Shown: in pieces, positions 9,329 through 18,048 of the stretch | Layout: each line of letters opens with the position of its first letter | Position numbering within the stretch: the first letter of the stretch is position 1 | DNA from: UBA695 sp042691655 | GTDB taxonomy: Bacteria > Verrucomicrobiota > Verrucomicrobiia > Chthoniobacterales > Chthoniobacteraceae | Assembly: GCA_042691655.1 (NCBI GenBank) | Contig: CP170506.1 | Coordinates: 2,914,001 to 2,978,000 of the forward strand | Direction: 5' to 3' | Length of the DNA: 64,000 bases | The notes under the pieces: model-generated | The model's database searches: none | What the model was told of the DNA's origin: nothing | What the model saw: the letters and a program-made list of their open reading frames with translations, nothing else | Made by a program: the position numbers and the translations under genes

Positions 9329-10561
9329 TCAAGTAGTTGGTTGAAAACTCTCTATTCGGTCAAAAAAGGCCTTTGCAGAAAACGCAGATGCGACAGTTTG
9401 TTGTCGTGTCTCCGCTTTGGATTTAATCTCCGCGAATGTAGCGACTACTTCAGAGATTGCATCCGCTAGAGAGACTGGGTCTTCCTCTTGAAATGCCACC
9501 CCCGATCCATGTATGTTGGCAAACGACTCCAACCATGTTCCCGCGGGATAGACAAATGGCACTCCCGCTAACGCCGCATCTATTGCAACACGCGAAAGTT
9601 TATCGAAATAAAAGGCCCGCCGATAGGGCATTACAATAATATCGGTGTTCGCAAGCTGTTCATAGTACTGCCTAGACGAGGAAAATGCCGGAATATACTG
9701 AACAAAAGGGTCTCTTAATAATTGTGGATCCCTGTGGATCCTTGCACCGCTCGGAAGGCGATAATCGCCAGTCCACTGCAGAATAAAACGCATCTTACGT
9801 CGCGCATCCCGTTGTCCCAGAATTCGAATAGCATCCTGTAAAATATCCAATCCTTTGTCAAATCGAGTAAATCCAAATGTACTCAAGATAAGTGGCGGGT
9901 CAGGATTTGTGGAAACATTGTGTTTGTAAGTCTTGAATAGGTTCCATGGTGGCAATGTTGTTACATGTGGAACAATAGGAAAGTTGATTCCGCAGAGCTG
10001 TTCATACTGACGTGCTAGTCCCTGCGATTCGGTTACCAAAAACACCGGATATCTTCGCATCAGCAAGCGGCATAAAATTAGAGTGACTTTTAATGGATAC
10101 GACTTCGCACTAAAATGTAGTTGTGAGTAATTCGATGTATATCGCCCAACTGACTCTATAAAAAGCAGTACAAGCTTTCCGAATCCGCGGCCTCGGAATC
10201 GCCAAAGCAACCACAAATACGCTAACAAATGATCGATTCGTACAGTTGTTGCTATGATAACGTCGTATGAATTTCCTGCAGCTAGGAGTGAGCTTAAATC
10301 ATGATAGAGAGATCTATTATGACCAATGATGCGTTTGATTCGTTTGATTCCTCTAGCCGGTGCCGTGCGCCCATCAAACGCCGTTTCATTGAGAATGGGG
10401 CGGCATGGCAGGGCCACCAATATTTCGTGACAGGCATCCTTATGTACAGCGACTTCGATTTGATGGCCCATCCTCAATCCACCGTTCACAATATCGCTGA
10501 CATACTGGAACCAATGCCCTTTCAACCCGCGCAAAGCTTCTTCAACAATAAGAATTTTCAT
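9329..10561 (-). CDS. Glycosyltransferase family 4-like protein
   Basis: A GT-B type protein of about 410 residues starting MKILIVEEALRGLKGHW. The donor domain shows ILSTFGFTRFDKGLDILQDA and DIIVMPYRRAFYFDKLSRVAIDAALAG, where the last segment takes the place of the EX7E region. The ATG at 10,561 was chosen over the in-frame TTG at 10,579 because it gives the standard GT4 beginning and leaves 21 bases after the upstream stop. It is probably a repeat-unit glycosyltransferase. Confidence 0.78.
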   Translation of the reverse strand: MKILIVEEALRGLKGHWFQYVSDIVNGGLRMGHQIEVAVHKDACHEILVALPCRPILNETAFDGRTAPARGIKRIKRIIGHNRSLYHDLSSLLAAGNSYDVIIATTVRIDHLLAYLWLLWRFRGRGFGKLVLLFIESVGRYTSNYSQLHFSAKSYPLKVTLILCRLLMRRYPVFLVTESQGLARQYEQLCGINFPIVPHVTTLPPWNLFKTYKHNVSTNPDPPLILSTFGFTRFDKGLDILQDAIRILGQRDARRKMRFILQWTGDYRLPSGARIHRDPQLLRDPFVQYIPAFSSSRQYYEQLANTDIIVMPYRRAFYFDKLSRVAIDAALAGVPFVYPAGTWLESFANIHGSGVAFQEEDPVSLADAISEVVATFAEIKSKAETRQQTVASAFSAKAFFDRIESFQPTT

Positions 10562-10582
10562 GTAATCGTTTGAGGACAACGC

Positions 10583-11566
10583 CTAGCTTCGAATGATCTG
10601 CTGTATTTTCGAATCCCAAGCGGATACCGACGCATGTTTATTCGTAATTCGAATAAGCGCTTCACTATCAGGAAGCTGCTCAATAACCTGATTGATAGCA
10701 TGAATTGCGGATGCTACTGAGTAATCGTCATATACCGCACATCCTCGAATTCCAGTTATCATTTCCGCAATTCCAGTTTTACGGTATACAACGCATCGCT
10801 TACCTTGGGCCATCGCCTCAAGACAAGCCAGCGGCAACGGGTCGTCCAAAGAAGACAGGAAAAACAGATCTGCTTTACTTACAAATTCATATGGCGCTTC
10901 TTGCCATCCCCACCAACGAACTCGCTCGGCAAGGAGCCCAAGCGTTTGGCTAGCTACGCCCCCAACCCAGTGAAATTTCCACGGCAATCTCTGGGCGCTT
11001 GCTTCTTCGGCAACCGCCGAAAAGAACTTAACCCCCTTTCGTTCATCCATCGATCCCACCATCACTATATGACAATAACCTGCCTCGAAGTTAGGCTTTG
11101 CTGATATCGCCAGGGCTTCTCGGATAACGTGAACCTGCCGAGCCCCTAGTTCGGTACGGTAGTATTCTTGCATTTGCCGTGAAACACATAGGACAGGGTT
11201 CCTGCGAATAATTAACCGAAACAGTAGAAATTTCCATGGGAAATCTCGTGCAAACGCGTCAATCATGTACTCGGTATCATGAAGGTAAATGAGAATGTCC
11301 TTTCGCAACAGGCATGCAACAATTCCTTCCCAACGCATAAATGCACCTAATCCATTAATCAGAATACGAGGACTTAAACATAATGCGGCTACCATCTGGC
11401 GAAACGTCTTCTGGTTAAAGCGATTAATGAGCATCACCGCTTCGCCGTTTGCTTCTTTGTGTCGGAAAACTCTGTAGATTGACCGCCAAGCGCCGCTATT
11501 ACTAAAAAAATCATACCCAACAAACACAAGCGTACGAGATCTATAGTATTTTAGCAATTTCTTCAT
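10583..11566 (-). CDS. Glycosyltransferase (GT4-like), short
   Basis: A 327-residue protein whose C-terminal half matches GT4: HIVMVGSMDERKGVKFF, FHWVGG, and ADLFFLSSLDDPLPLACLEAMAQGKRCVVY with the EX7E-like acidic pair. The N-terminal domain is shorter and more divergent than usual, beginning MKKLLKYYRSRTLVFVGYDF. The strand and tight spacing match its neighbours. It is likely another sugar-adding enzyme. Confidence 0.78.
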   Translation of the reverse strand: MKKLLKYYRSRTLVFVGYDFFSNSGAWRSIYRVFRHKEANGEAVMLINRFNQKTFRQMVAALCLSPRILINGLGAFMRWEGIVACLLRKDILIYLHDTEYMIDAFARDFPWKFLLFRLIIRRNPVLCVSRQMQEYYRTELGARQVHVIREALAISAKPNFEAGYCHIVMVGSMDERKGVKFFSAVAEEASAQRLPWKFHWVGGVASQTLGLLAERVRWWGWQEAPYEFVSKADLFFLSSLDDPLPLACLEAMAQGKRCVVYRKTGIAEMITGIRGCAVYDDYSVASAIHAINQVIEQLPDSEALIRITNKHASVSAWDSKIQQIIRS

Positions 11567-11625
11567 TTAACGCTAGATACGCTTGTATTTCATCGCTACG
11601 ACATCCTTTGAATTGCGCCCAATAA

Positions 11626-12486
11626 TTACTTTGGCTGTAGCACAAGGTTAAGATAGCACGACCGCCACATTTCATTATTCACAGAATCAATTTTGCCTGT
11701 ATTTATATTGAATACCCCAATTTTATAATTATATTCTTTCGTTAATTGCATTAACGCCTCTGCAGATGCCCCAAATGCGGGCCACGTTTTGGTTGAATAC
11801 TCGCAAATAATTACGGGACGCATATTTTTTAGCAGGCATGGAGAAGAGCGTAAAACATCCAATTCTCCGCCCTCAATGTCTATCTTCATAACGTCGATAT
11901 GGTCGATGCAGAGCGACTCCAGCACCTCCATCAACGTCCGCCCGTTTACTCGGAAAGTTTTTATATTCGGACCAGTGATATAACCGCCTTTATGCAAACT
12001 CGAAAACACATCGCCTTCCATTGGCATAAATAACTCCACTTCACCTGGTGATTTTGTGAGGGCACAATGCACAGCAGTTCCGCAGTGGTTCGCAGCCAGG
12101 TTGCGCTGAAGCAACCGGAAAGTGATCGGGTTAGCTTCAATAGAGACAACATGTCCAGATGCGCCGACCAAATCCCACCCCATTACCGAGAACAGCCCAA
12201 CGTTAGCCCCACAGTCAAGTAACGTATGGCCAGGGCGGAGAAAATGGCGCAACGCAGCAGTTACCTCTGGTTCATATTGTTCAATACCTGGCCAATAGCA
12301 AAACGTGAATATATGTCCAGGTTCCAACATCATAACACCCCCTGTTGGAAGGCGGTGTCTAAGAGGAGACCGAGGAAAGCACTTCCAATATATCCGACCG
12401 TAAAAAAGCCGGCAGACGAGTTTTGCACTCCTGAGCGCAGCAGGTCGGTCTGTTAGACATTTACGAAAGAAGCGGAATATATTCAT
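11626..12486 (-). CDS. FkbM family methyltransferase
   Basis: A 286-residue SAM-dependent methyltransferase. The FkbM pattern is clear: LLDCGANVGLFSVMGWDLVG (motif I, about 93-112), GHVVSIEANPITF, and HIDVMKIDIEGGELDVL near residue 200. FkbM-type enzymes O-methylate hydroxyls of sugars or polyketides. The start overlaps the stop of the fucosyltransferase-like gene by four bases (12,483-12,486), so the two are probably translationally coupled and may act on the same residue. Confidence 0.88.
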   Translation of the reverse strand: MNIFRFFRKCLTDRPAALRSAKLVCRLFYGRIYWKCFPRSPLRHRLPTGGVMMLEPGHIFTFCYWPGIEQYEPEVTAALRHFLRPGHTLLDCGANVGLFSVMGWDLVGASGHVVSIEANPITFRLLQRNLAANHCGTAVHCALTKSPGEVELFMPMEGDVFSSLHKGGYITGPNIKTFRVNGRTLMEVLESLCIDHIDVMKIDIEGGELDVLRSSPCLLKNMRPVIICEYSTKTWPAFGASAEALMQLTKEYNYKIGVFNINTGKIDSVNNEMWRSCYLNLVLQPK

Positions 12487-13628
12487 AAACTAATAGTCGT
12501 ACGAAATTTATTTTTGTAATATTTAATAACAGTTACTACCTTATCTGGCAGCAATCGTTTAAAGACTGTTTTTCCAACTTTTACCGTGCGATCAATCAAA
12601 ACGGCTTTCTTATGCAACAACACATCAAAAAATGATGGATTCACCAATATCATTTCGGATTTGGGTATTGCCTCTCCAACAACGTCTCGCATTACCCACA
12701 CTAGCGCGCTATGCGAAGTCCCTATAAAAACGGAACCTCTCGCGGCCGAGTAGCAATCCTGGAGGAATTCCAATGCACGTCGCTGACCATTTCCATAGGG
12801 ACTGTGTACCGGCCTGGCATCAACCGACCTTTCGACATCGTGAAAACAAAGCCGATCATTAAACGCGCTCTTGGTCGCCGAAAAGGCACCCAGAGAGTCT
12901 GTTGCTATGAAAACATTCAAACTCGGATTTTTCTGTAAAACAATGCGTATCGAGCTAATAAATCGAGATGTATGAGGAACGGCGTACTCCATCACTTTGT
13001 CGGTAGCCCGAATATGTACAGCGATATAAGGCTTGGAGCCAACACACGCCTTATGTCGAGCCTTGAGATTTGCTACAATCGGTTGCTTAAGGCGCAGGTA
13101 CTCATGGACAATTTTTCGAATAATTTCCAATGGGGTGAGGTTCAGAAAACATGGTGGAGGCGGGTAATACTTAATTAAATCGTAAACTGACAGTCGGGAG
13201 GAAAAAACAACGACGTCGGCAAGTATTTCTTCCTCCGTCGGAAATCCCTGAACACATTCGGCGTTATTTTTGACTTCATAATTAAATGGAAGCCGGGTTG
13301 TATCTACGATATTATCGCGGTTCCATACAGAAGGGTAGTAAACTAATGATCTGTCAGAAAAGTCAGATAGCCGTGCACACGAGACAGGTTCAAAAAAATC
13401 CTCGAAGTAATTGTGTTCTAGTAACGGCCCCCTACTACGGTCTACATATAAGCATCGATGGCTGTCCCAGAACACAAAAGGAACTCTTCCTGTAGCCAAG
13501 GAAAAATAGATACCATTGACAGCATGATAAATAATGGCTCCAAATCCCACAGGATATCCTGTAATCAAAACTAGTCGCTTCCTCACCACCGGATGAATCT
13601 CTGCAATGTTAGCCTCGGCCACCATCAT
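12483..13628 (-). CDS. GT23-like (NodZ/FUT8-type) fucosyltransferase family protein
   Basis: A 381-residue protein with three signatures of the alpha-1,6-/O-fucosyltransferase superfamily. These are AVHIRATDK (compare HxRRTDK in FUT8 and NodZ) near residue 208, NVFIATDS near residue 245, and FIGTSHSALVWVMRD near residue 302. The HxR arginine in these enzymes binds GDP-fucose. By inference it transfers fucose or a related deoxyhexose to the polysaccharide. It overlaps the GT4 gene upstream and the FkbM gene downstream by four bases each. Fold membership is fairly sure; the sugar is not. Confidence 0.7.
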   Translation of the reverse strand: MMVAEANIAEIHPVVRKRLVLITGYPVGFGAIIYHAVNGIYFSLATGRVPFVFWDSHRCLYVDRSRGPLLEHNYFEDFFEPVSCARLSDFSDRSLVYYPSVWNRDNIVDTTRLPFNYEVKNNAECVQGFPTEEEILADVVVFSSRLSVYDLIKYYPPPPCFLNLTPLEIIRKIVHEYLRLKQPIVANLKARHKACVGSKPYIAVHIRATDKVMEYAVPHTSRFISSIRIVLQKNPSLNVFIATDSLGAFSATKSAFNDRLCFHDVERSVDARPVHSPYGNGQRRALEFLQDCYSAARGSVFIGTSHSALVWVMRDVVGEAIPKSEMILVNPSFFDVLLHKKAVLIDRTVKVGKTVFKRLLPDKVVTVIKYYKNKFRTTISL

Positions 13629-14812
13629 GAAACCTTTAGTAGAGCTTTCACTTTATTTACAATCCTTGTGGAAATTTTATACTGAGAAGGAACAATCGGT
13701 ACTCCATTGCGAACAATCGGCACTTTTCTCACGCAAATCGGCAACGAATTAAAAAGTCCCAGGTAATCGGCCGCAGCACGTTGCACGGTAAATCCTCCTG
13801 AACAAATGCGAGCGAAGGCAGCCTGTCTTAATCGCGCCAACAACGATGGATCGCCTATTAGCCGTATTAGCGCTTCAATAAAACTGGGTACATCGCCAAT
13901 CGGTACGAGGAATCCATTCTCGCCATCCTGGACCACTTCATCAATCCCGCTTTCGGCTTTCGATGCAATAGGAATACACCCTTTTGACATCGCTTCCAAC
14001 AGCACTATAGGCAGCCCTTCAAAGTCCGAAGTAATCAATAATACGTCCGCTTTGTCTAAGATGTTGAGCACTTCTGTATTTTCGACCAAACCTAGGTGGC
14101 GGACAAAACCATCAGCCAATGACTCAGCTATGCTTTCGCAAAATGCCTTTTCGTCTGCACCGGTCCCGGCGATAAGGAAACGCACTGGCAAATGCGCGTC
14201 ATGGCATTGCCTAATGATGGCAGCCAAATCCTGTATACGTTTCTGGTGAAAGGTAAGTCGACCGCAGTAAACAATATTCAGATAGCGATCACATTTATTA
14301 TGCCGCAATGGCAAATCCACGGGAGCGTCTACCCCAAATGGAATGTGAACGATACGTTTCGTCAAATGGGGATGACCGTTCCGAAGTTTATTCGTAACAA
14401 ATTGACTGACGCATACGATGGCGTTAAATAACTGCCCGTAGCAAGCCACAAAGTCATAGTAAACAGGATCGTCGCAGTGCATGATCATTACCACCGCTGT
14501 TTCCTCCGGAAGCGCCGGCGCGATACATGCCATATCAAAATCGAAGTTCGGAAGATAAACACACGGCGACATTTCTCGAAGATGCTCCAGCATCAGTGCC
14601 TGTCGTTCGCATATTGCTAAAATGGGCGTTGGAGGCAATCGATGAACACTGAATAGCCGAGGCCCCATCCACGCATAGTCATCAATGGGATTATGACCGG
14701 TCAGTATCCACTCTGTTTCTATTCCAGTCCTCTGGAACTGATCGAGCAAATTTGCCATAAGAATGTTGGCACCGCTCAATTCCATTGATGGGGAACTAGT
14801 TATTACGCGCAT
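13625..14812 (-). CDS. Glycosyltransferase family 4 protein
   Basis: A 395-residue GT-B enzyme when started at the ATG at 14,812 (MRVITSSPSMELSGANILMA). A longer open frame to 14,971 would add 53 residues that lie inside the upstream gene, so it was not used. The donor domain shows IVYCGRLTFHQKRIQDLA, RFLIAGTGADE, and ADVLLITSDFEGLPIVLLEAMSKGCIPIAS, a textbook EX7E region. It overlaps the GT2 gene upstream by 10 bases. Confidence 0.88.
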   Translation of the reverse strand: MRVITSSPSMELSGANILMANLLDQFQRTGIETEWILTGHNPIDDYAWMGPRLFSVHRLPPTPILAICERQALMLEHLREMSPCVYLPNFDFDMACIAPALPEETAVVMIMHCDDPVYYDFVACYGQLFNAIVCVSQFVTNKLRNGHPHLTKRIVHIPFGVDAPVDLPLRHNKCDRYLNIVYCGRLTFHQKRIQDLAAIIRQCHDAHLPVRFLIAGTGADEKAFCESIAESLADGFVRHLGLVENTEVLNILDKADVLLITSDFEGLPIVLLEAMSKGCIPIASKAESGIDEVVQDGENGFLVPIGDVPSFIEALIRLIGDPSLLARLRQAAFARICSGGFTVQRAAADYLGLFNSLPICVRKVPIVRNGVPIVPSQYKISTRIVNKVKALLKVS

Positions 14813-15708
14813 AGCAACAGAAACCGAGCCAGGCGTGGATGGATGTGCCACATGATTACATCGCGGAATTGCCTTGCAAGCCGCCGATCCAATGGCCGCC
14901 GTTTGACCGACCAGAAATAGCGGATTGCGAATATCGCGTCGTTTTGTCGACGGCAGATAGCGGAAAGCCACTGGGAGAATAATAGAAGCCCAAGCGCAAA
15001 ACCATCCGCATACCGGATTAAAAACTTTAGTTGATTCCGATTTCCAATGTGGGATTTGGCACCTGTATAATTTGTTGTATTATTTGGATGATAGGCAATG
15101 CAATCTGGCCGGAACTCGGCGAAATATCCCAAACGCAGAATTTCAGCAGCCATACTCAATTCGTGCGCCTGCGAAGTGACATCCGGCATGCACATCTCAT
15201 GTGGCAATCTAGGGTCCATTCGAAACGCAAGGCCACAACCAGGACAAAAAACGGTAGTGCGGTGGATTGCGCAATCGGGATTCCACCACGGATCATGCCA
15301 TGGTAATCGGGTCACTGGGTCGTGTATTTTGAACCCGATCATCCCCAGAGTTAGATCTTCCTCAAAGGCCCGGATTGCGATCTCCAGGCAGTCTGGTGCA
15401 GGAAAGCTATCGTCGTCAAAGCAAAATACGTATTTCCCTTTTACCCGCGAGAAAGCAAGATTTAGCCCAGCACACCCAATATTTCTTTCTGGATAGATTA
15501 TTTGAATCGGCATAGGTAACCTATGCAGTCGTGAGGGCAACTCTTGCGAATGGCCATTATCGACGACCAAGATTTCCATGGGCTGACATGTCGATTCAAG
15601 TAGATTGCATAACGATTTGACGAGAACATCATCCCGATTATACGTCACGATGCAAACACTAGCCGTCGGGTATATGGATTCTGGACTCAGTACAGCAGTA
15701 TTATTCAT
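14803..15708 (-). CDS. Glycosyltransferase family 2 protein
   Basis: A 301-residue GT-A fold enzyme. ASVCIVTYNRDDVLVKSLCN is the N-terminal nucleotide-binding strand. EILVVDNG and YVFCFDDDSFPAPDCL supply the metal-binding acidic motif, and CPGCGLAFRMDPR follows. GT2 enzymes of this kind often transfer rhamnose or galactose in O-antigen synthesis, but the sugar here cannot be assigned. The start overlaps the end of the interrupted acyltransferase gene by four bases, so the insertion upstream may have polar effects on this gene. Confidence 0.87.
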   Translation of the reverse strand: MNNTAVLSPESIYPTASVCIVTYNRDDVLVKSLCNLLESTCQPMEILVVDNGHSQELPSRLHRLPMPIQIIYPERNIGCAGLNLAFSRVKGKYVFCFDDDSFPAPDCLEIAIRAFEEDLTLGMIGFKIHDPVTRLPWHDPWWNPDCAIHRTTVFCPGCGLAFRMDPRLPHEMCMPDVTSQAHELSMAAEILRLGYFAEFRPDCIAYHPNNTTNYTGAKSHIGNRNQLKFLIRYADGFALGLLLFSQWLSAICRRQNDAIFAIRYFWSVKRRPLDRRLARQFRDVIMWHIHPRLARFLLLCA

Positions 15709-16436
15709 GGTGAAATACGTCTGTCACATGCAATGAGTTTTGGCGAAAATGACGAGTCAAGATGCGCCTTTAATGCGTTTAACGGATTCTCCAAGAAATG
15801 CCAGCTTATAGCAGCACAGGCAATACTAGTCCCCACTTCTATTGGCAGTCGCAACCATACGGACTCGGGATATGCGATATTTAGAACCCGTAGCGGCTTA
15901 TGGGCAAGAAAATTTGCGAAGGTATGATACACATAGATCCCATAACTAATCTTTCCGATGTAGCAAATAGCTGGAGCGTTTAGAAACCTACCCCATATTC
16001 CGCAAAAACCAAAAGCAGCCCGGCCGACCAACCATGTGAAAAAGATTCCCTCGAATACCATATTCGCATTATTGCAAATTTCCACCGGAAGAGGCCCTTT
16101 CAAATTTAGCCATACAAAGCAACCGAGAGAGAAAGCCCCGCAATACCAAACAATCCATTGAGGAAACCGGTATACACGAAAGCACCCAGAACTATATTGA
16201 GAGAATCCAAAAAGCGCAAGTAAAGCGCCGAACCCCAATCCGTCAAGCTGGCTTGGCAGTAGCCAAATGTAATAACCACACCAGCCTAAAGCCTGTGCTA
16301 CCGCCCTGAACAGAGGAGCCACGAGGACCAACGAGGAGAGAACGTAAAGGAGCAACTCCTGAGGAAGAAGCAAAATCAGAAAAGGTAAAAATAGGTAAAA
16401 CTGTTCCTCCACTGACAACGACCAAAAATGCCCTAG

Positions 16437-16448
16437 GGACACGCTGAA
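16437..16448 (+). repeat. IS left terminal inverted repeat
   Basis: GGACACGCTGAA, a perfect inverted match to 17,645-17,656. The target copy CTAG lies immediately outside at 16,433-16,436. Confidence 0.93.
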
Positions 16449-16495
16449 TTAATCAGGACTGGGCAGGGGGAAGAATTACCGGCAGGATGAGCGGC

Positions 16496-17479
16496 ATGAA
16501 GCGGCAGATGAGTTTTTCGGAGAGCGAATTCGCGAGCAAGAAGCGCGTCACACGTAAGGAGGCGTTTCTGGCGGTGATGGAACAAGTGGTTCCATGGAAG
16601 CGATTGGAGGAACGGCTCGAACCGTATTATCCCAAGGGCCACCGGGGGCGTCCACCGATGGGGTTGGAGCGGATGTTGCGACTCTTGGTCGTGCAAAATT
16701 GCTTTGGGCTTTCCGACGAAGGGCTCGAAGACGCAGTCTACGAAATACAGTCCATCCGGCAGTTCGTGGGGGTGGACTTGAACAGCGATGTCGTCCCCGA
16801 CGCCACGACGGTCCTGAAATTCCGGCGGCTATTGGAAGAACACAAGCTCGCCCGAACGATCTTCGAGGAAGTCAACGCAAGCCTGGCCGCGCACGGGCTT
16901 TACATGAAGCAAGGCACCATCGTGGACGCCACGATCATCGCCGCGCCCAGTTCGACCAAGAACGAGCGCAAGGAGCGCGATCCCGAAATGCACCAGACCA
17001 AGAAGGGCAACGAGTGGCACTTCGGAATGAAAGCGCACATCGGCGTGGATGCCCATTGCGGCTTGGTTCACAGCGTGACAGCCACAGCGGCAAACGAAGC
17101 CGACATCAACCAGACCGAACACCTGCTGCACGGACAGGAGAGCGTGGTATTTGCCGATGCGGGCTACACGGGAGCACAGAAGCGCGAGGAGGTTGTGGCC
17201 AAGGCGCCGGGTGCGAAGTTCTATGTGGCAGCCAAGCGGAACGGCGTCAAATCCATACCCGATGGGCCGTGGAAGCAAGCCGTGCAAGCGTTCGAGCACG
17301 CCAAAGCGCAAGTGCGTGCGCTGGTCGAGCATCCCTTCCAAATCGTCAAGCGGCGGTTTGGATACGGCAAGGTGCGCTACCGAGGATTACGAAAAAACCT
17401 CGCCAAACTTGAAATCCTCTTCGCCTTGGCCAACCTCGTGCTAGCCAAGCGGGAACTCTTGGCCACTACCTGCCCATGA
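16496..17479 (+). CDS. IS5-group DDE transposase
   Basis: A 327-residue transposase from the ATG at 16,496, close in length and beginning to IS5 InsH (about 326 residues). The DDE residues can be placed: the first Asp in GTIVDATII, the second in VFADAGYTG, and the Glu in VEHPFQIVKRRFG. The block STKNERKERDPEMHQTKKG is a hallmark of the IS5 group. An in-frame ATG at 16,487 would add three residues. About 180 bases separate its stop from the right inverted repeat. It catalyses cut-and-paste movement of the element. Confidence 0.94.
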   Translation: MKRQMSFSESEFASKKRVTRKEAFLAVMEQVVPWKRLEERLEPYYPKGHRGRPPMGLERMLRLLVVQNCFGLSDEGLEDAVYEIQSIRQFVGVDLNSDVVPDATTVLKFRRLLEEHKLARTIFEEVNASLAAHGLYMKQGTIVDATIIAAPSSTKNERKERDPEMHQTKKGNEWHFGMKAHIGVDAHCGLVHSVTATAANEADINQTEHLLHGQESVVFADAGYTGAQKREEVVAKAPGAKFYVAAKRNGVKSIPDGPWKQAVQAFEHAKAQVRALVEHPFQIVKRRFGYGKVRYRGLRKNLAKLEILFALANLVLAKRELLATTCP

Positions 17480-17644
17480 CGACACAAAACGGAGGAAATC
17501 GCCTGGATTTGCTCCCCAAAAACCGGAGACGCCCCTCAAAACGGATCGCTTCCCAGCGGTGTACCACGTCGCGGGCCACTCGCTCCCGCGCTTTTGGCTT
17601 CGAACGTCCACTCTTATATCACTCTGCCGTGGACGGCTGCTTTG

Positions 17645-17656
17645 TTCAGCGTGTCC
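17645..17656 (-). repeat. IS right terminal inverted repeat
   Basis: The plus strand reads TTCAGCGTGTCC, the exact complement of the left end. The second target copy CTAG follows at 17,657-17,660. Confidence 0.93.
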
Positions 17657-18048
17657 CTAGCATGCCACAGCTCCAGCCTTCAATGAACCCATGAATATTA
17701 GTCATGTAGAAAAAATGCCAAGGGAACGTCTCACGGGCGGGTTTGACGTTGCGAATAACAGCGATAAACAATACTAAGTAGTAAATTGGGAAGATTCTTA
17801 TTGATCGTCTTAGATAAAACTTTTTGATTTCATTACCGAATGTAGACATTTTCGAATCGATGTTCGCTTTGGACTTCAGCAGGACTCGGGTAATCAAAAA
17901 GCCGCTCAAGACAAAGAATAACCGAACTCCAGACGCACCGATTCCCTCAAAATGTGCGAAATGGGCCAACATGACACCAAATACCGCCAACGCGCGGAGG
18001 GAATCAAGTTGAGGATAGTGTTGTGCTGTTGTTGGCATAGCCAAGCGT

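Larger units (their letters stand above)
16437..17656 (+). mobile_element. IS5-group insertion sequence, complete
   Basis: A 1,220-base element bounded by perfect 12-base terminal inverted repeats (GGACACGCTGAA at 16,437-16,448 and its complement at 17,645-17,656). It is flanked by a 4-base target duplication CTAG at 16,433-16,436 and 17,657-17,660. CTAG fits the YTAR target of the IS5 group. It carries one transposase gene on the plus strand, opposite to the gene it interrupts. The ends, duplication and transposase all look intact, so it may still be mobile. Confidence 0.95.
15705..18038 (-). pseudogene. Acyltransferase 3 gene split by an IS5-group element
   Basis: Two minus-strand pieces belong to one acyltransferase 3 gene. 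The N-terminal piece (17,661-18,038) starts MPTTAQHYPQLDSLRALAVF, contains VRLFFVLSGFLITRVLL and ends in GFIEGWSCGM. The C-terminal piece (15,705-16,436) resumes with LGHFWSLSVEEQFYLFLPF. Removing the element and one CTAG copy joins them in frame as GWSCGMLGHFWSLSVEEQF, giving about 369 residues, the family's normal length. The inserted copy stops after MLGTR, 6 codons from the join, so the product is truncated before most of its helices. The intact protein would have O-acylated the polysaccharide (OafA-like). All coding positions outside the insertion look intact, which suggests a recent event. Confidence 0.92.
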
